From Isoetes taiwanensis (taxonomy: Eukaryota > Streptophyta > Lycopodiopsida > Isoetales > Isoetaceae): a DNA stretch of 64,000 nt. The DNA lies in contig JAJEKV010000036.1 of NCBI GenBank assembly GCA_021234155.1, forward strand, positions 11,421,426-11,485,425, read 5' to 3'. Under the pieces are notes generated by a model. The model saw nothing but the letters and a program-made list of their open reading frames with translations, ran no database searches and was not told the origin of the DNA. Both the position numbers and the translations under genes were made by a program. Positions 33,586 through 44,290 of this stretch are shown here, in pieces (position 1 is the first letter of the stretch; every line of letters begins with the position of its first letter).

Positions 33586-35001
33586 CTACAAAAAGGAATC
33601 AAAACATTGTTGTTACGTACGTGCTGTCTCTTTTATGTATCACGAGAACATGGTATGAAGAGTAAACTGTCTACTGAGCGTGTTTTTCTCTGAAATTAGT
33701 GCTTCAAAAACTGAAACAATTGTTTTACACCTAGTTTCTAAATCTGTTGCTGTATTTAGCTACTTTACTCTATGTTATCTTACCAGCCAGTAATTTTGAC
33801 ATATGGAAAACTGGCCTGATCAATGTTCTTTGAGAATATGATGGAATAGTCCATTTGCTTCATTTTTGGCTTATTGTCTTTTTAACTCCTGTCATTCTTA
33901 AAGAAAGGCATTAGACATCTTTAAACATCTGCATTTACACAACCCTTAATGCATATGCTATCCGATTTTGCATCTCTTTCAATCAGACGTTGTTGTGAAG
34001 TCTGTACTGATGCACTCTGGTCGTTCTGCTTTAATCCTACCATATAGCAAAGGTTTAAAATTGCTTATGCATTTTTCAATAGGTTACATAATATGCGAAG
34101 CAAATTAGCAGTCATAGCATGAGTGGCATATTGTTGTTTCGATTTGCTTGGACAAAATGAATGTAAATGGATATTGTATACCTGCTCGACTTTCATGTAC
34201 TTTGGTCTAGCATAGGAATCATCATTAATGAAAGCTATTAGCTATATGTCATGTGTTTTGTATTATGTGCATGTCCATTGGCATTGAAAAGCAAAGATGC
34301 AGTGGTTTCGCCCTGGAAAAATGGTTATTTCTATGCATTACATGGCAAAACTATATGCACTTGAATACTGCATAATTGAATACAATTTATTTCTGATATT
34401 AGAATCCTAAGTAGGCATGGTTCCATGGGGCTCCCCATTAATTGATAATGGGTCTGATAAGCCTTGGAGGTTAAGGCAAAACTGGCAGATTGTATTCATG
34501 GTTTTTGTATGCATAGCGGATACATGTCATGCTGTCATAAAAGGGTCAAATGCCCAACTCAGGAAATGTGATGCCAAAATTCTTGTATTTGATTAACCAG
34601 CTTAAGCATTCGTTCATGCTTAATTTTACCCTGCAAGAGTACAACATACTACTGCCAACTATGATGCAGAGGGTTAATCATTAGATAAAAAGAATAATTA
34701 TGTAACACAACAAGGATAAAGAGATAATATGGTTGGTTCTCACGGCCCAGCAGCAGTACAACCAGTACACTGAAGTCATTGCCTAGCCTCCCAGAGGCCT
34801 AGGCTTATCAGTCCATGGTCAAGCCATGGGGAGCACGTGAGAACCATGATTGGAGCTAGTAAACCAAAGCTTTAAGTAGCCAATAAGTCTAGCAATTCAG
34901 CTATTAAGTAGCCAACAAGTCTAGAAGCTCGGTCTGTTGGGCAAAAACATAAGGTCAGATATGAAGATCCTATAAATGAAGAATGCCAAATGGTTGAATC
35001 A
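33586..35001. other. Right part of duplicated unit 2, noncoding
   Basis: Near-identical to 23145-23720 plus 25559-26405. Includes the empty site for LINE A2 at 34162/34163 and the inverted repeat 34413-34857. Confidence 0.6.
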
Positions 35002-35867
35002 GCTTGAGTGAAAAATTGTGCTTTTATAGCAAAAGTAACTCGTGCTATAGAGCTCAAAGACTCAATGATGAACACGCTTAAAACAGAGCTTTATGGAAAG
35101 TAACATGTAGTGAAACATGTTAAAATTTTGCAACATTTCTAAAAAAATGTTATATGTGCATATTCTAGAATAATGGCAACAAATTAACAGCAAGCAGATT
35201 TGCACGAATATAAATAGAACAGCTTTCTGTATGTCAATGCAGTCAAAGCTTTTCTGCATAAATAGTTAAATGAGTTCCCCCTTATGATTAATATCTGGTT
35301 AGGGTAAAAAACCCTAGTTCACATATTGAACAAGTAGACTGGGAACACTCCATATTTAGCATTTATGACAAGCATCGCTGATTTGTGAGATTAGAGAGAT
35401 ACATGAGCTTGGCCAACTATATGAAATAGGTGAACATAGCCATCAGATATAAAGCATAGACGTAAAAGAATCATACCTCGTTCTATTGAACTTAGCAGCA
35501 AGGCTTAGCACATTGTTTTATGCATTATAAGATATTGTGGATCGCTGGTCTTCTGATACAACCCAAAATTAAGTTTGAGTGGGAAGTACAGTAGCGATCC
35601 GCCCCAAGAATCTTTATCATGTATCAAACAACATAAAGTGATGTCCTGTTATAGTATAAAAAAGCCATATGAAAACTAGAGATGTCATAGGATTAGAATG
35701 CATGAACAGTATTAGCACCAAGAATGTGGAAGGTTACCTGATGATCGGTCCATGATCGGTCAGCAAAACTCCTCCCAGAGTATGATCTGGTGGGAAATGG
35801 GGCCGTATAGATGGATGGGCTGGAATCAGAGGCTGGTATTCGGCTTATAACATATGGCAGGGGTGTA

Positions 35868-36165
35868 TTCGACTTGCATGTTTTGAGGAGAAGCCGGATT
35901 CCACCTGCATGCCGCCCGATTGAATAGTATTCAGCCCATAGGGCTTATTCGACCTGCAAAGTGGACTTATTCGTCCTGCAAATTCAGAGGACATATTCGA
36001 CCTACAGAATTCATCATACTACTTATTCGACCTGCAGGTTTTTCACAGGAACATTCGGCAAGTCGAATACCCCTTTTTCAGACTGATTTTGTCGGAATTT
36101 TCAGGCAGCAAACCGGATTAGGTGAGTCGAATACGTACCTGGGGTATTCGACTTGTGCAATCTTG
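35868..36165. repeat. Cluster of about nine TATTCGACCTGCA-like words
   Basis: Direct copies such as TATTCGACTTGCA, TTATTCGACCTGCA (repeated), TATTCGTCCTGCA and TATTCGACCTACA are followed by inverse copies (AAGTCGAATAC, GAGTCGAATAC) and another direct one. They are spaced irregularly by 20-40 bp. No coding explanation. Confidence 0.65.
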
Positions 36166-36327
36166 GAATCGAGGCCAGATTGCGGTGCCAATATTTCCTT
36201 CGGACTTTTTTTACGGAAGAGATAAATAGTGTCTAGCATTCAATTATGGCGTCCCGCATTGTTCGTAAAAGTGGTGTCGCCCATAGTATTGCCCCCCTCA
36301 TCAACTTAGGCCCTCTTTTCCACCGAT

Positions 36328-36475
36328 CAAATTATATCCGCCGGATTTGGGTTAGACTCCCAAGGACTGGAAACCTCCCCCATTTTTCTTCTATGGAAAC
36401 CTTCCCGCTTTCCGTTAAAGCCTGAGGAGGTTTCCACATGTGCTAACTTAATGAGGTTTCCATAAAGTTTCATAA
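36328..36475. repeat. GGAAACC inverted-motif cluster (copy 3)
   Basis: GGAAACCTCCCCC and GGAAACCTTCCCGCTTTCC face GAGGAGGTTTCC and GAGGTTTCC. The lead-in CCGGATTTGGGTTAGAC resembles that at 5.69 kb. Confidence 0.5.
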
Positions 36476-37047
36476 AAAAAAAGATCTTCTTGATCAATGA
36501 TAGCAGCAAGTCATAAATAACCCAAAATTAATGTGGATGGTCAGATTTATTATCGTAGCACTCAGTTCTAGGGTTTAGAAAAGCTGTGGGTTTGTGAGTT
36601 GTAGTAGAGCTTTTTTACGTTGCCTATTTATAAGCTTGAGATCTCTTCTTTGAAGAAGAAGGGGGGCATTTTCTTTTCATCTTTTCATAAGCAATGCCTC
36701 GAGCTTTAGCCTGGAGCTCACGAACTTCGCCAAGACAAATTCAAACAGCCCGAGCTCCGAAAAGATTTTTTCCTCAGAGGGCAAGAACATGGCGTCAAAG
36801 GATGGACTAGCCCAAAAAAAGGGCACTGCAGAGCGTGAACCTTTGTTTTTTCGAATTGATCCAAATATCTCAGAACTCAGGCACATGAGCTCCTGCATCT
36901 TGTTAACACTAGTGGCAGTCTGTGAAAATCAGATACTGACCAAATGTGTGCCAATCTCATATTTTCTGTGCTTCATATCTGCTTGGAGCTGCCGAAGTTG
37001 CAACAACTTCTTTTTCCCTCTGATTTGTTTCCATTTGCCCAGAAGCT

Positions 37048-37755
37048 ATGCCGCTGCTGGAAGAATATGAAGATATGTTGACGCAAAAACCGAAAAACAT
37101 AAAATGGGAAGGTAGCAAAGAAAGAAATATGCATATCCAGCATTTGATACAAGATGTTGCATCCTCTGTTTTTGGATATGCAGACCCACAAGGAAAAATA
37201 AAAAGAGATAGTAAATGGTTTGATAAAGAATGCTTTGACGCAAAGAAGACATTTAAGTAGAGTATAGGGACGCGAGATTTGAAACATTACAAGAACATAG
37301 TAAAACGAAAGAAAAGAGAGTGGCTACGGAACCATCAAGAGATGATCATGACGGAACAAGAGATAGACCCAAAAAAGTTTTTTCAGCAGAGTCAAAAAAC
37401 ATAAGGGGATGGGTAATATCCAAAGAGATGATCTCTTTAGTTTGGTAAAGGCCTTATATCATACTACAGAAATAGAGGGTTTTTCATTTAATGGTGAAGC
37501 ATCTTCACGTTTTACATGCACAGATGTTTCTGATGCACTTAGAAACATGGCAAATGGCCGAGCATGTGATTCGAATGGACTGACAATTGAGCTTCTGAAA
37601 TGGGGACGATCCAAATCACATGAATTCCTCGCGGATGTATGTAACGATGCTTTGAAAAATGGATTTCTAGATACATGGTGCTTAAATAGGATCGTACCTA
37701 TTCATAAGGCTGGTAATAGAGATGATGTGCGGAACCACCAGCACTTATGGTAAAA
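37048..37755 (+). mobile_element. LINE ORF2 internal fragment (endonuclease-RT linker to RT start)
   Basis: Frames at 37048-37260 (SKWFDKECFDAKKTFK) and 37409-37753 (FTCTDVSDALRNMANGRACD ... FLADVCNDALKNGFLDTWCL, RIVPIHKAGNRDDVRNHQ) are the linker and finger regions of a LINE RT. The region is similar in organisation to family A, where NKALREGFPPKWTTSRVVPI precedes NYRTIMVSS. Stops lie between the frames. It ends abruptly where the RT core should follow, so it lacks its 3' end. That is unlike ordinary 5' truncation and implies a later deletion. Confidence 0.8.
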
Positions 37756-39400
37756 ACTTGCACTTATTGTACTGAATGCTTAAATTTTTGCTTGTATTAT
37801 GAACTGGTGCTTACCTTTATTAATGATATAGATCGAAGGTCCAGGGCTAATGCAACGTGGTCTTTCCAATGTTATAGCAAGTGTGGATATAAAGAATTTC
37901 TTTATGATGCAGACTAATTATGTGCAAACTGTATGCATGAACCAATGTTGATGCCTTATTCAAAGATTGCATAAATGTCAAAATTATAATCTTGTTCTAC
38001 AAAGCTAACACTGTCCTAACCCTCAAATATTAGATTCTTCTTTTCATTACCATTTTATAATAGTTGTTTGCTTGTTGCTTAAGATAATAACCAATTTTCT
38101 TTTGCATTTGGAGTTACACAACATGGCTTTCTTGTTCCTATGAACTTTTTGTCTAGGATGGAACCTTCGATTATCAATTAGTTTTGTCATCACATTAATA
38201 TTGTACTGTAGCTTCTACAATTCCACCTAAAATAGTTCAATTGTAGTATCATATTATAAGATTTAAGGTTTTGAAATGAAATTGCTCTTACCCATATGCA
38301 AGTTTAGTCGTAGAAATAAAATTGCTCTAGATATATGCAAAATTAGTCTCAAGGGCAAGAAGAAGTTAGTTATAACTTTGCATTATTTAATACAAAACCA
38401 ATACAGAGGCATGCTAGAAGACTACCAGTATTAACAAGTGTTACACACTAGGGTACAACTTTTGACCACTAGGCAAAAAAAAGGACAAATGTTGTACGCA
38501 AGTGGTTGTCCCTCGAGCATCTCAAAACACTAGTAGTTTAATTGAAGCGATATTAAAAAAAATAGTGCATACCAAATTCTTGGCGCTGCTTTGACAACTC
38601 TAACATGGAGCCTCCAATGGAACCCCTCCCTCTGGATAGCCAATCAAGGTGGATAACATATGATACATGCGAATATTCACGTCTCACCTTCAGAATTCGA
38701 CATTGCACCTCTGTCAAGTTTATGGTGTCGCAATGCAAGTGAGAGAACATCCTAGCATGCTTCTGCCATTTGTCATCCCAATGTCCTCCAATGGTGGAGT
38801 GCAAGCACAAGAAGAGCATAGACCTTCAAAAAATTTTGTTTAGATGTGGAAACTCTTCTTATTTTTCTCGTTTTTGGAAACCCTTCCTATTTCCCATGGC
38901 ATTGGAAAATAGAAAGGGTTTCCATATGAATTAAATATTGAATTCTCGGGTGACGTGCATATTTATGAGCATGCCCCCATTAATGGGCGGCGTTCGTCTA
39001 GAAAAGCGTGGTCCATTGAAAAGCGTGAATATTATAAATAAAGGGGTGAAAACTCTTCCCATTTTCCGTGGAAACCCTTCCGGTTTTCAAAACGAAAAAC
39101 CCTTCCCTTCCTAATTTCCATGGAAACTATTCCTATTTTCCAAACTTAGAAATTCGGAAGGGTTTCCACGGAAAATAGGAAGGGTTTCCATGGAAATTTG
39201 GATGGGCTTCCACGGAAAATAGGAAGGGTTTCCATAGGAGACAACCCAAATCATAAAACCATCGTAGGACATTCCCCATCGTAGGACATTCCCCACCATT
39301 GTACTTTGTTGCTTAGTTAGCCGTTCTTTTCTTCTCGTGCAATAATAGTCATAGATGAGATGGCACATACTCCATCCGCTAAGGATAATTATTTTCTTGA
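37756..39400. other. AT-rich intergenic DNA with inverted GGAAACCCTTCC clusters
   Basis: No gene seen. Two clusters of the GGAAACCCTTCC/GGAAGGGTTTCC motif occur at about 38848-38925 and 39045-39235. The second has six or more copies, alternating with ATTTTCC, in both orientations. Confidence 0.55.
39045..39235. repeat. GGAAACCCTTCC inverted-motif cluster (densest copy)
   Basis: Forward words (GTGGAAACCCTTCCGGTTTTC, ATGGAAACTATTCCTATTTTCC) are followed by inverse words (GGAAGGGTTTCCACGG, AATAGGAAGGGTTTCCATGG, AATAGGAAGGGTTTCCATAG). They can form a long imperfect stem. Confidence 0.65.
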
Positions 39401-39439
39401 GGCACAAGAAGGGCTACTAGTGCCATCTTGAAGATATAC

Positions 39440-40400
39440 CCTGCTGTAGAACAAGATACAAACTGTTATTCAGTATATAGCTGCAAGGAAAAGGTTCTGT
39501 GTCATTAAGTATTCTAAAAATTCTCTTAACCACCTGCCTGCAACTAGAACCTGTTGAGTTGGCAGGTTGACCTGATTCCTGCCACAGATTCTGTTTTGTT
39601 GCTCGAATAGCATTATCTCCTGTCTCTTGTGATTGTGATAACAGTCATAGAGGACACGAAACATACTCCATCAGCCAAGGATGGTTCGTCTTTTATAGAA
39701 GGAGAATGCATACCGGCAAACAAGTCACCAGATATCTCGACAAACCATCAGCTACGAATGGTTCTTCTTTTATTGAGGCAGAATGCATCTTAGGAAACAA
39801 GTCACCAGATATCTCAACAAGACAGACCTTGAATGGTAAACCTAGCTTTTGCAGTGTAAAATGACAGGCAAGTCTTCAGTTTTACTTCTGGAATTTTTAC
39901 ACCATCAGTGGTTTGCTTTCCTGAGGCACAGAAAGAATACTAATACCCAATCTCTGAAACGTTATATTAGTATCAGTATACAACTGCAAAGAAGAAAGCC
40001 CTGCTATAAAAATGGCTCTGCCCTTTAGGTATTCTAAAAATCTCTTTAACCCCTGGTAGGGTGTCGCATAAAATTACACATCTGAGGTTGTTTAAGTAAC
40101 TGATTCTTAAAAGTATACAAGGGAGCTGAATATTGCATTTTTTCCCATCTGCATCAAGGATCAACTTAACTCCTGCCAAATGGAGTAGTGGCTGGGGTAC
40201 AACCTAACATAAAATCTGTCAAGCAATTCCTTGATATATTTGAGTGCATTCCATTCTCGTGTTGCCAAGAGCAAACCAAGTTACCTCAGCACCAACAAAA
40301 TCACATCTTATACTGGTTTGGTCTGCTCAAACAAGTCATTTGCAATGCCAATCAGTCGCATATAATCAGCATATAAACCAATCATGCAGATCTTGTTATA
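39440..40400 (-). pseudogene. Decayed Copia polymerase pieces
   Basis: Two minus-strand stretches give GRWLREFLEYLMTQN (about 39540-39495) and GLKRFLEYLKGRA (about 40060-40020). Both resemble the Copia RT/RNase H junction motif usually written KRILRYLKGT. Around them are heavily broken frames, and a roughly 90-bp tandem duplication at 39663-39830 (repeated AAACAAGTCACCAGATATCTC). Very degenerate; assignment rests on these short motifs. Confidence 0.4.
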
Positions 40401-40429
40401 GTTGCTTCTATCAAAAGCTTGCAACAATT

Positions 40430-43026
40430 TTAGTTGCCAATACATGTTTCTAATTCCTCTATTTCATTGGCATCATCCCACATTCCAATGCTTGCAAATA
40501 TATCTGCCATGAGCGCATAAGAGGCAGCACCCTGTGAGCTTATTAGGATTAGTTTCTGAAAGCATTGGTGTCCTAATTCTGCCTCGCCATAAGTCTTACA
40601 TGCACTAAGCAAAGCTGTCCAGGCTTCCAAAGATGGAGGACATGGCATAGTCCCAAGTAATATATCTGCCACATGCAGGTGTCCTGAACGTGCAAAAAGA
40701 TCAACCATACAAGTATAGTGATCTGCCGTTGGTGCAATACCATATCTTTCTCTCATTGACCAGAAGTACTCCTGGCCCTCGAACACCATGCTCCCACGAC
40801 TGCATGCACTGAGAAGACTGGTGAACGTAGCAGCATCTGGGCATATGCCCTGAATTTGCATGCCCTCAAAGCACTGTATAGCCATATTACTTTCATGGTT
40901 TGCACCATATCCTCTGATCATTGCACTCCATGATACGACATCTTGAACTGACAACCTGTCAAAAACACCTTGTGCCTCTGTGACATAGCCACAATCAGCA
41001 TACATGCCAAGCAATGTACTAGCAACAAAGAGATCTTTGTCAAATCCCCTTTCCGCAACCTTAGTGTGTATCTCTCGTCCCTTATCTATGGCTCCAATGC
41101 TACCGCAAGCTTTTAAGCTGCAAACAAATGTCACAACATCTGGGTACACGCCTTCCAGCTGCATTTGCTCAAAACATTTCAGTGCTTCCTCATAACATCC
41201 ATTCTCAGTATATCCTGCAATAAGTGCAGTCCAGGATACAACATTTCGAGTAGGAAGCTTATCAAAGACTTTCCGTGCTGCCTCAACTGAACCGCATTTT
41301 GCATACATATCAACAAGTGTACCGCCAACAAAGAGATCCCTTTCAAGTCCCCTCTGTGCAATTTCAGTGTGTATTTCCTGACCTCTCTCTGTGGCTCTTG
41401 CAATGCCACAAGCTTTCAAGCTGCAGATGAATGTGACAGCATCTGGACAAACTCCTTCCCTTTGCATGTGATCAAAGCATTCTAAAGCTTCTTGACCACA
41501 CCCATGCTCAACATATCCTGCAATCATTGAATTCCAAGACACAACATTTCGAAGAGGCAATTTGTTGAAGGCTTTGCGAGCCTCTGCAAGTGAGGTACAT
41601 TTCACATACATGTCCACCAAAGCACTACCAATGTACACATTCTCTTCATAACCCTTATCTGCAATCTCCTTATGAACTTTTCGACCCTTGTCAAGGGCTT
41701 CCAAAATACCACAAGCTTTTAAAATACAAACATATGTTATGGAAGATGGAAGCACACCCTCCAGCCGCATCTTTTCAAAACACTTAAGGGCTTCCAACCC
41801 TTGGCCATTCTCAACATATCCTCCAATTAAAGTATTCCAGGAAATAACATCCCGAGTTTGAAGTTTCTCAAAGGCATTTCGTGCCTCTGCAAGTAAACCA
41901 CATTTGGCATACATGTCAACCAGAGTATTTCCAACATATGGATCATTTCCAAATCCCTCTTGTTCAATTTCAATGTGCATTGCCAAACCTTTGTCTATGG
42001 CCCCTACACTGCCACAAGCCTTCAATCCGCAGACAAAGCTAACAGCATCTCGAGGCACTCCCTCCATTTGCATCTGTTCATAACATTTCAGTGCTTCTTG
42101 ATAAAGTCCATTGTCAACATACCCAGCAACTAATGCATTCCAGGTTATAACGTTTTTCACGGACAGCTTGTGAAAAGCTTTTTGCGCATCATCTAGTGAG
42201 CCACATTTGGCATACATATCAATCAAGGTGCAGCCGACATAAAGATTTCCTTCAAGGCCCTGTTTAATAACTTCCACATGCACATTTTGACCATTCTCGA
42301 GATCTTTCAGCTTAGCACAAGCTCTTAACAAGGCCACCAATGTATAGCTGCTAGGATGTACGCCATCATCTCTCATTATGCTGTAAAGGCCAAAGGCATG
42401 TTGTGGTTGGCCACATTCAACGAAAGCGGATATAAGTGATGTCCATGAATGTTCATTGCGGTAAATTAAACTATTGAACGATTGTTGGGTGTCAGATGTG
42501 CTACCACATTCCGCAAACATTGGCACGATATAATTCCCTACAGGCCCATGAGCTTCGACAGAATTATTGCACACACTCACATGCATATGCTTGGCATCTG
42601 CTAGCCGTTTGCTTTTTCTGCATTTTTGAAGGATAGAAACGCAATCCTCCACTGAAATCTGTGCAGGTATTTGGTCCCAAATATGAAATGCCTTCTCTTT
42701 AAAATTTGAAGCCTTACTTGTTTTAGATACAAAGCCTGCCAAGTTAAGATCTTCAGATTTTCTTTCTTGTTTTCCATAAATGCAATCTGGGCCATACCAC
42801 AGTGAAGGAATTTGATTTGGGGTTCTTGGATCTGTCTGTCAAATCTCATTAGACCTATACAAATAATGAAGACGTAAAGATGAGGAGTTACCTTGTTATT
42901 GGTGTTGGGCGTCAAGTAACCGACCTGAAGGATCTGTTCCCTCCTGTACGCGAGTGTAGAAGGGGAGGGTATACAGAAACGTTGGTTATAAAATTCTGAC
43001 CGGCCTCCACAGACCAACCACCTCAT
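40430..43026 (-). CDS. PLS-type pentatricopeptide repeat (PPR) protein, no DYW domain
   Basis: Sequence-specific organellar RNA-binding protein by family. Proposed model: exon 1 43026-42892 (ATG, 45 codons), a 56-bp GT-AG intron, exon 2 42835-40430; total about 846 residues. The join is in frame. It supplies an Arg-rich, acid-poor N-terminus (MRWLVCGGRSEFYNQRFCIP) suited to mitochondrial or plastid import, whereas exon 2 has no Met before the repeats. About seven P-L-S modules follow, each with MYAKCG-type and VVSWNALIAGYVENG-type blocks and LKACG...GREIH. The end has an L2/S2-like GIAPTADHYTCMVDLFARSG and SLEAWTALLSACKTYG. It stops at MWDDANEIEELETCIGN, short of full E and DYW domains, so no deaminase is present. 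Uncertain points: the very short intron, and whether the early stop is natural. A strong inverted repeat lies about 250 bp upstream. Confidence 0.85.
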
Positions 43027-43274
43027 ACCTGAAAGCCCTCCCGTTTAATTCAATTAATCGAAAACTCATCGGAACTTGAATTACGCAATTACCCTATTAC
43101 TTTTGGTGGAACAATGTCGGTGTCGTGGGATTATCTGATCGCAACAATCTCCACCCTTAAATCTGCATCTTGGTAGCAGAGGTTTGTCCTGAGTGATTAT
43201 CAACTCCACGGCTGAGATTGAGGAGATTATCAAATCCATGGTGATAATCCCCTCCACCAGATGTTTAAGGGAGG

Positions 43275-43362
43275 CCAACCCTCCCCTCTCGATGATTATG
43301 GCAGATAACCCCTGCCGGCCTCGAGGGTTATCTGCCATAATCATCTCAAGAGGAGGGTTATC
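43275..43362. repeat. Inverted repeat with 21-bp perfect core arms
   Basis: Arms 43291-43311 and 43325-43345 (outer ends GATGATTATGGCAG and CTGCCATAATCATC) are perfect complements around a 13-nt loop, CTGCCGGCCTCGA. The match extends imperfectly outward (AACCCTCC... / ...GGAGGGTT), giving about 35-bp arms. It lies about 250-340 bp upstream of the PPR start. Could be a small MITE or a hairpin RNA source. Confidence 0.85.
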
Positions 43363-43448
43363 CTCCTCATAACCACCTATCAATCAATACATTTAGTTGC
43401 GTATTACATGTGGCAGAGAAAGACACCTTCACTATACAAGATTTTGTC

Positions 43449-43468
43449 GCGGCGGCCTTCGCCGCCGC
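43449..43468. repeat. GC-rich hairpin
   Basis: GCGGCGGC and GCCGCCGC pair around CTTC in otherwise AT-rich DNA. The surrounding 100 bp (GCAATGCCTTTTAGTT ... AGATAAATGGAGTATGATG) resembles 52445-52575, so both belong to one dispersed repeat. Confidence 0.7.
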
Positions 43469-44290
43469 TGTGCAATGCCTTTTAGTTCATATTTTGTAAA
43501 GATAAATGGAGTATGATGTTGCCAATAGGTTAGCTCGCTTATTATGGTTGTAAGTAGCAAACAAACTATGTAGAAGTCTGATTACTCAAAGTAATTCTCA
43601 AGGAGTAGCCCAGCGTTTTGAATTGTCCACTAGCCCAAGTTTATATGTTCGAGATACATACTCTCAATCGAGTGCTCCTTGATTATATTAGGTTTCTACA
43701 TTGCTAAAATGCATACAAAAGGCAAGTTTATATGTCCTATTTATATATTCTCGATCAAGGATTGTTTGATTATATTAGGTTTCTACATTTGTTTGAGGAG
43801 TTAAGGGCACATCATGTGCTTCCTAGCTATTGTCACATAGCTACAACTCATTTTTTATTTTTTCCAACATGATATTGCAAGGGCAATACAATATATCATA
43901 AGTTGCCAAATGTCCTAGAATATTTTATGAGAATGTATTGGGGAATGGAAATTGGGGAGCAAGGATCCTACGATTGACAAAAAAGCTGGAGTGGGTCTTG
44001 GATTCGGCGTCGGTTGCACCCGCCACAACATGACGATTGGGGAATTAACCTTTTGATGACCTGTTGAGCGGAAGCGGAATCGAAGCCCCATTTTCTATAT
44101 TGCGGCCAGAACGAGCTCCCTAGTCTCCATATTGTAGATAGAACGTACGCACAAATTTTTCTAATTATCCAAACTAAAAATATGACATCCTAACATTAGG
44201 TCATGACAATCTTTGGATACAAAATGTAGATAGAACATGCTCCAAACGTACGATTCACTTTATATGTGATAAATTAATTACTAACAAAAA

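Larger units (their letters stand above)
26406..35001 (+). repeat. Tandem segmental duplication, unit 2 (8.6 kb)
   Basis: Second copy of the unit described at 12976-26405. It lacks the MITE-like element, LINE tail, Helitron and LINE A2, and so gives the empty site for each. It alone carries a 2.36-kb insertion (about 26915-29272) and retains 376 bp of transposase sequence deleted in unit 1. Confidence 0.93.
35002..36700. other. Intergenic DNA with two repeat clusters
   Basis: No gene recognised. Contains the TATTCGACCTGCA cluster (35868-36165) and a GGAAACC-type inverted cluster (36328-36475), preceded by GCCGGATTTGGGTTAGAC. Confidence 0.5.
43027..44290. other. Region upstream of the PPR gene
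   Basis: Probable promoter or 5' UTR of the PPR gene. Contains the inverted repeat at 43275-43362 and a GC-rich hairpin at 43449-43468, then AT-rich DNA. No coding sequence recognised. Confidence 0.45.

Noticed and set aside
39660-39835. Direct-repeat array considered as CRISPR-like
   Set aside because: Only two diverged copies of a roughly 90-bp unit exist, and the host is a plant genome. It is a local duplication in a Copia relic.
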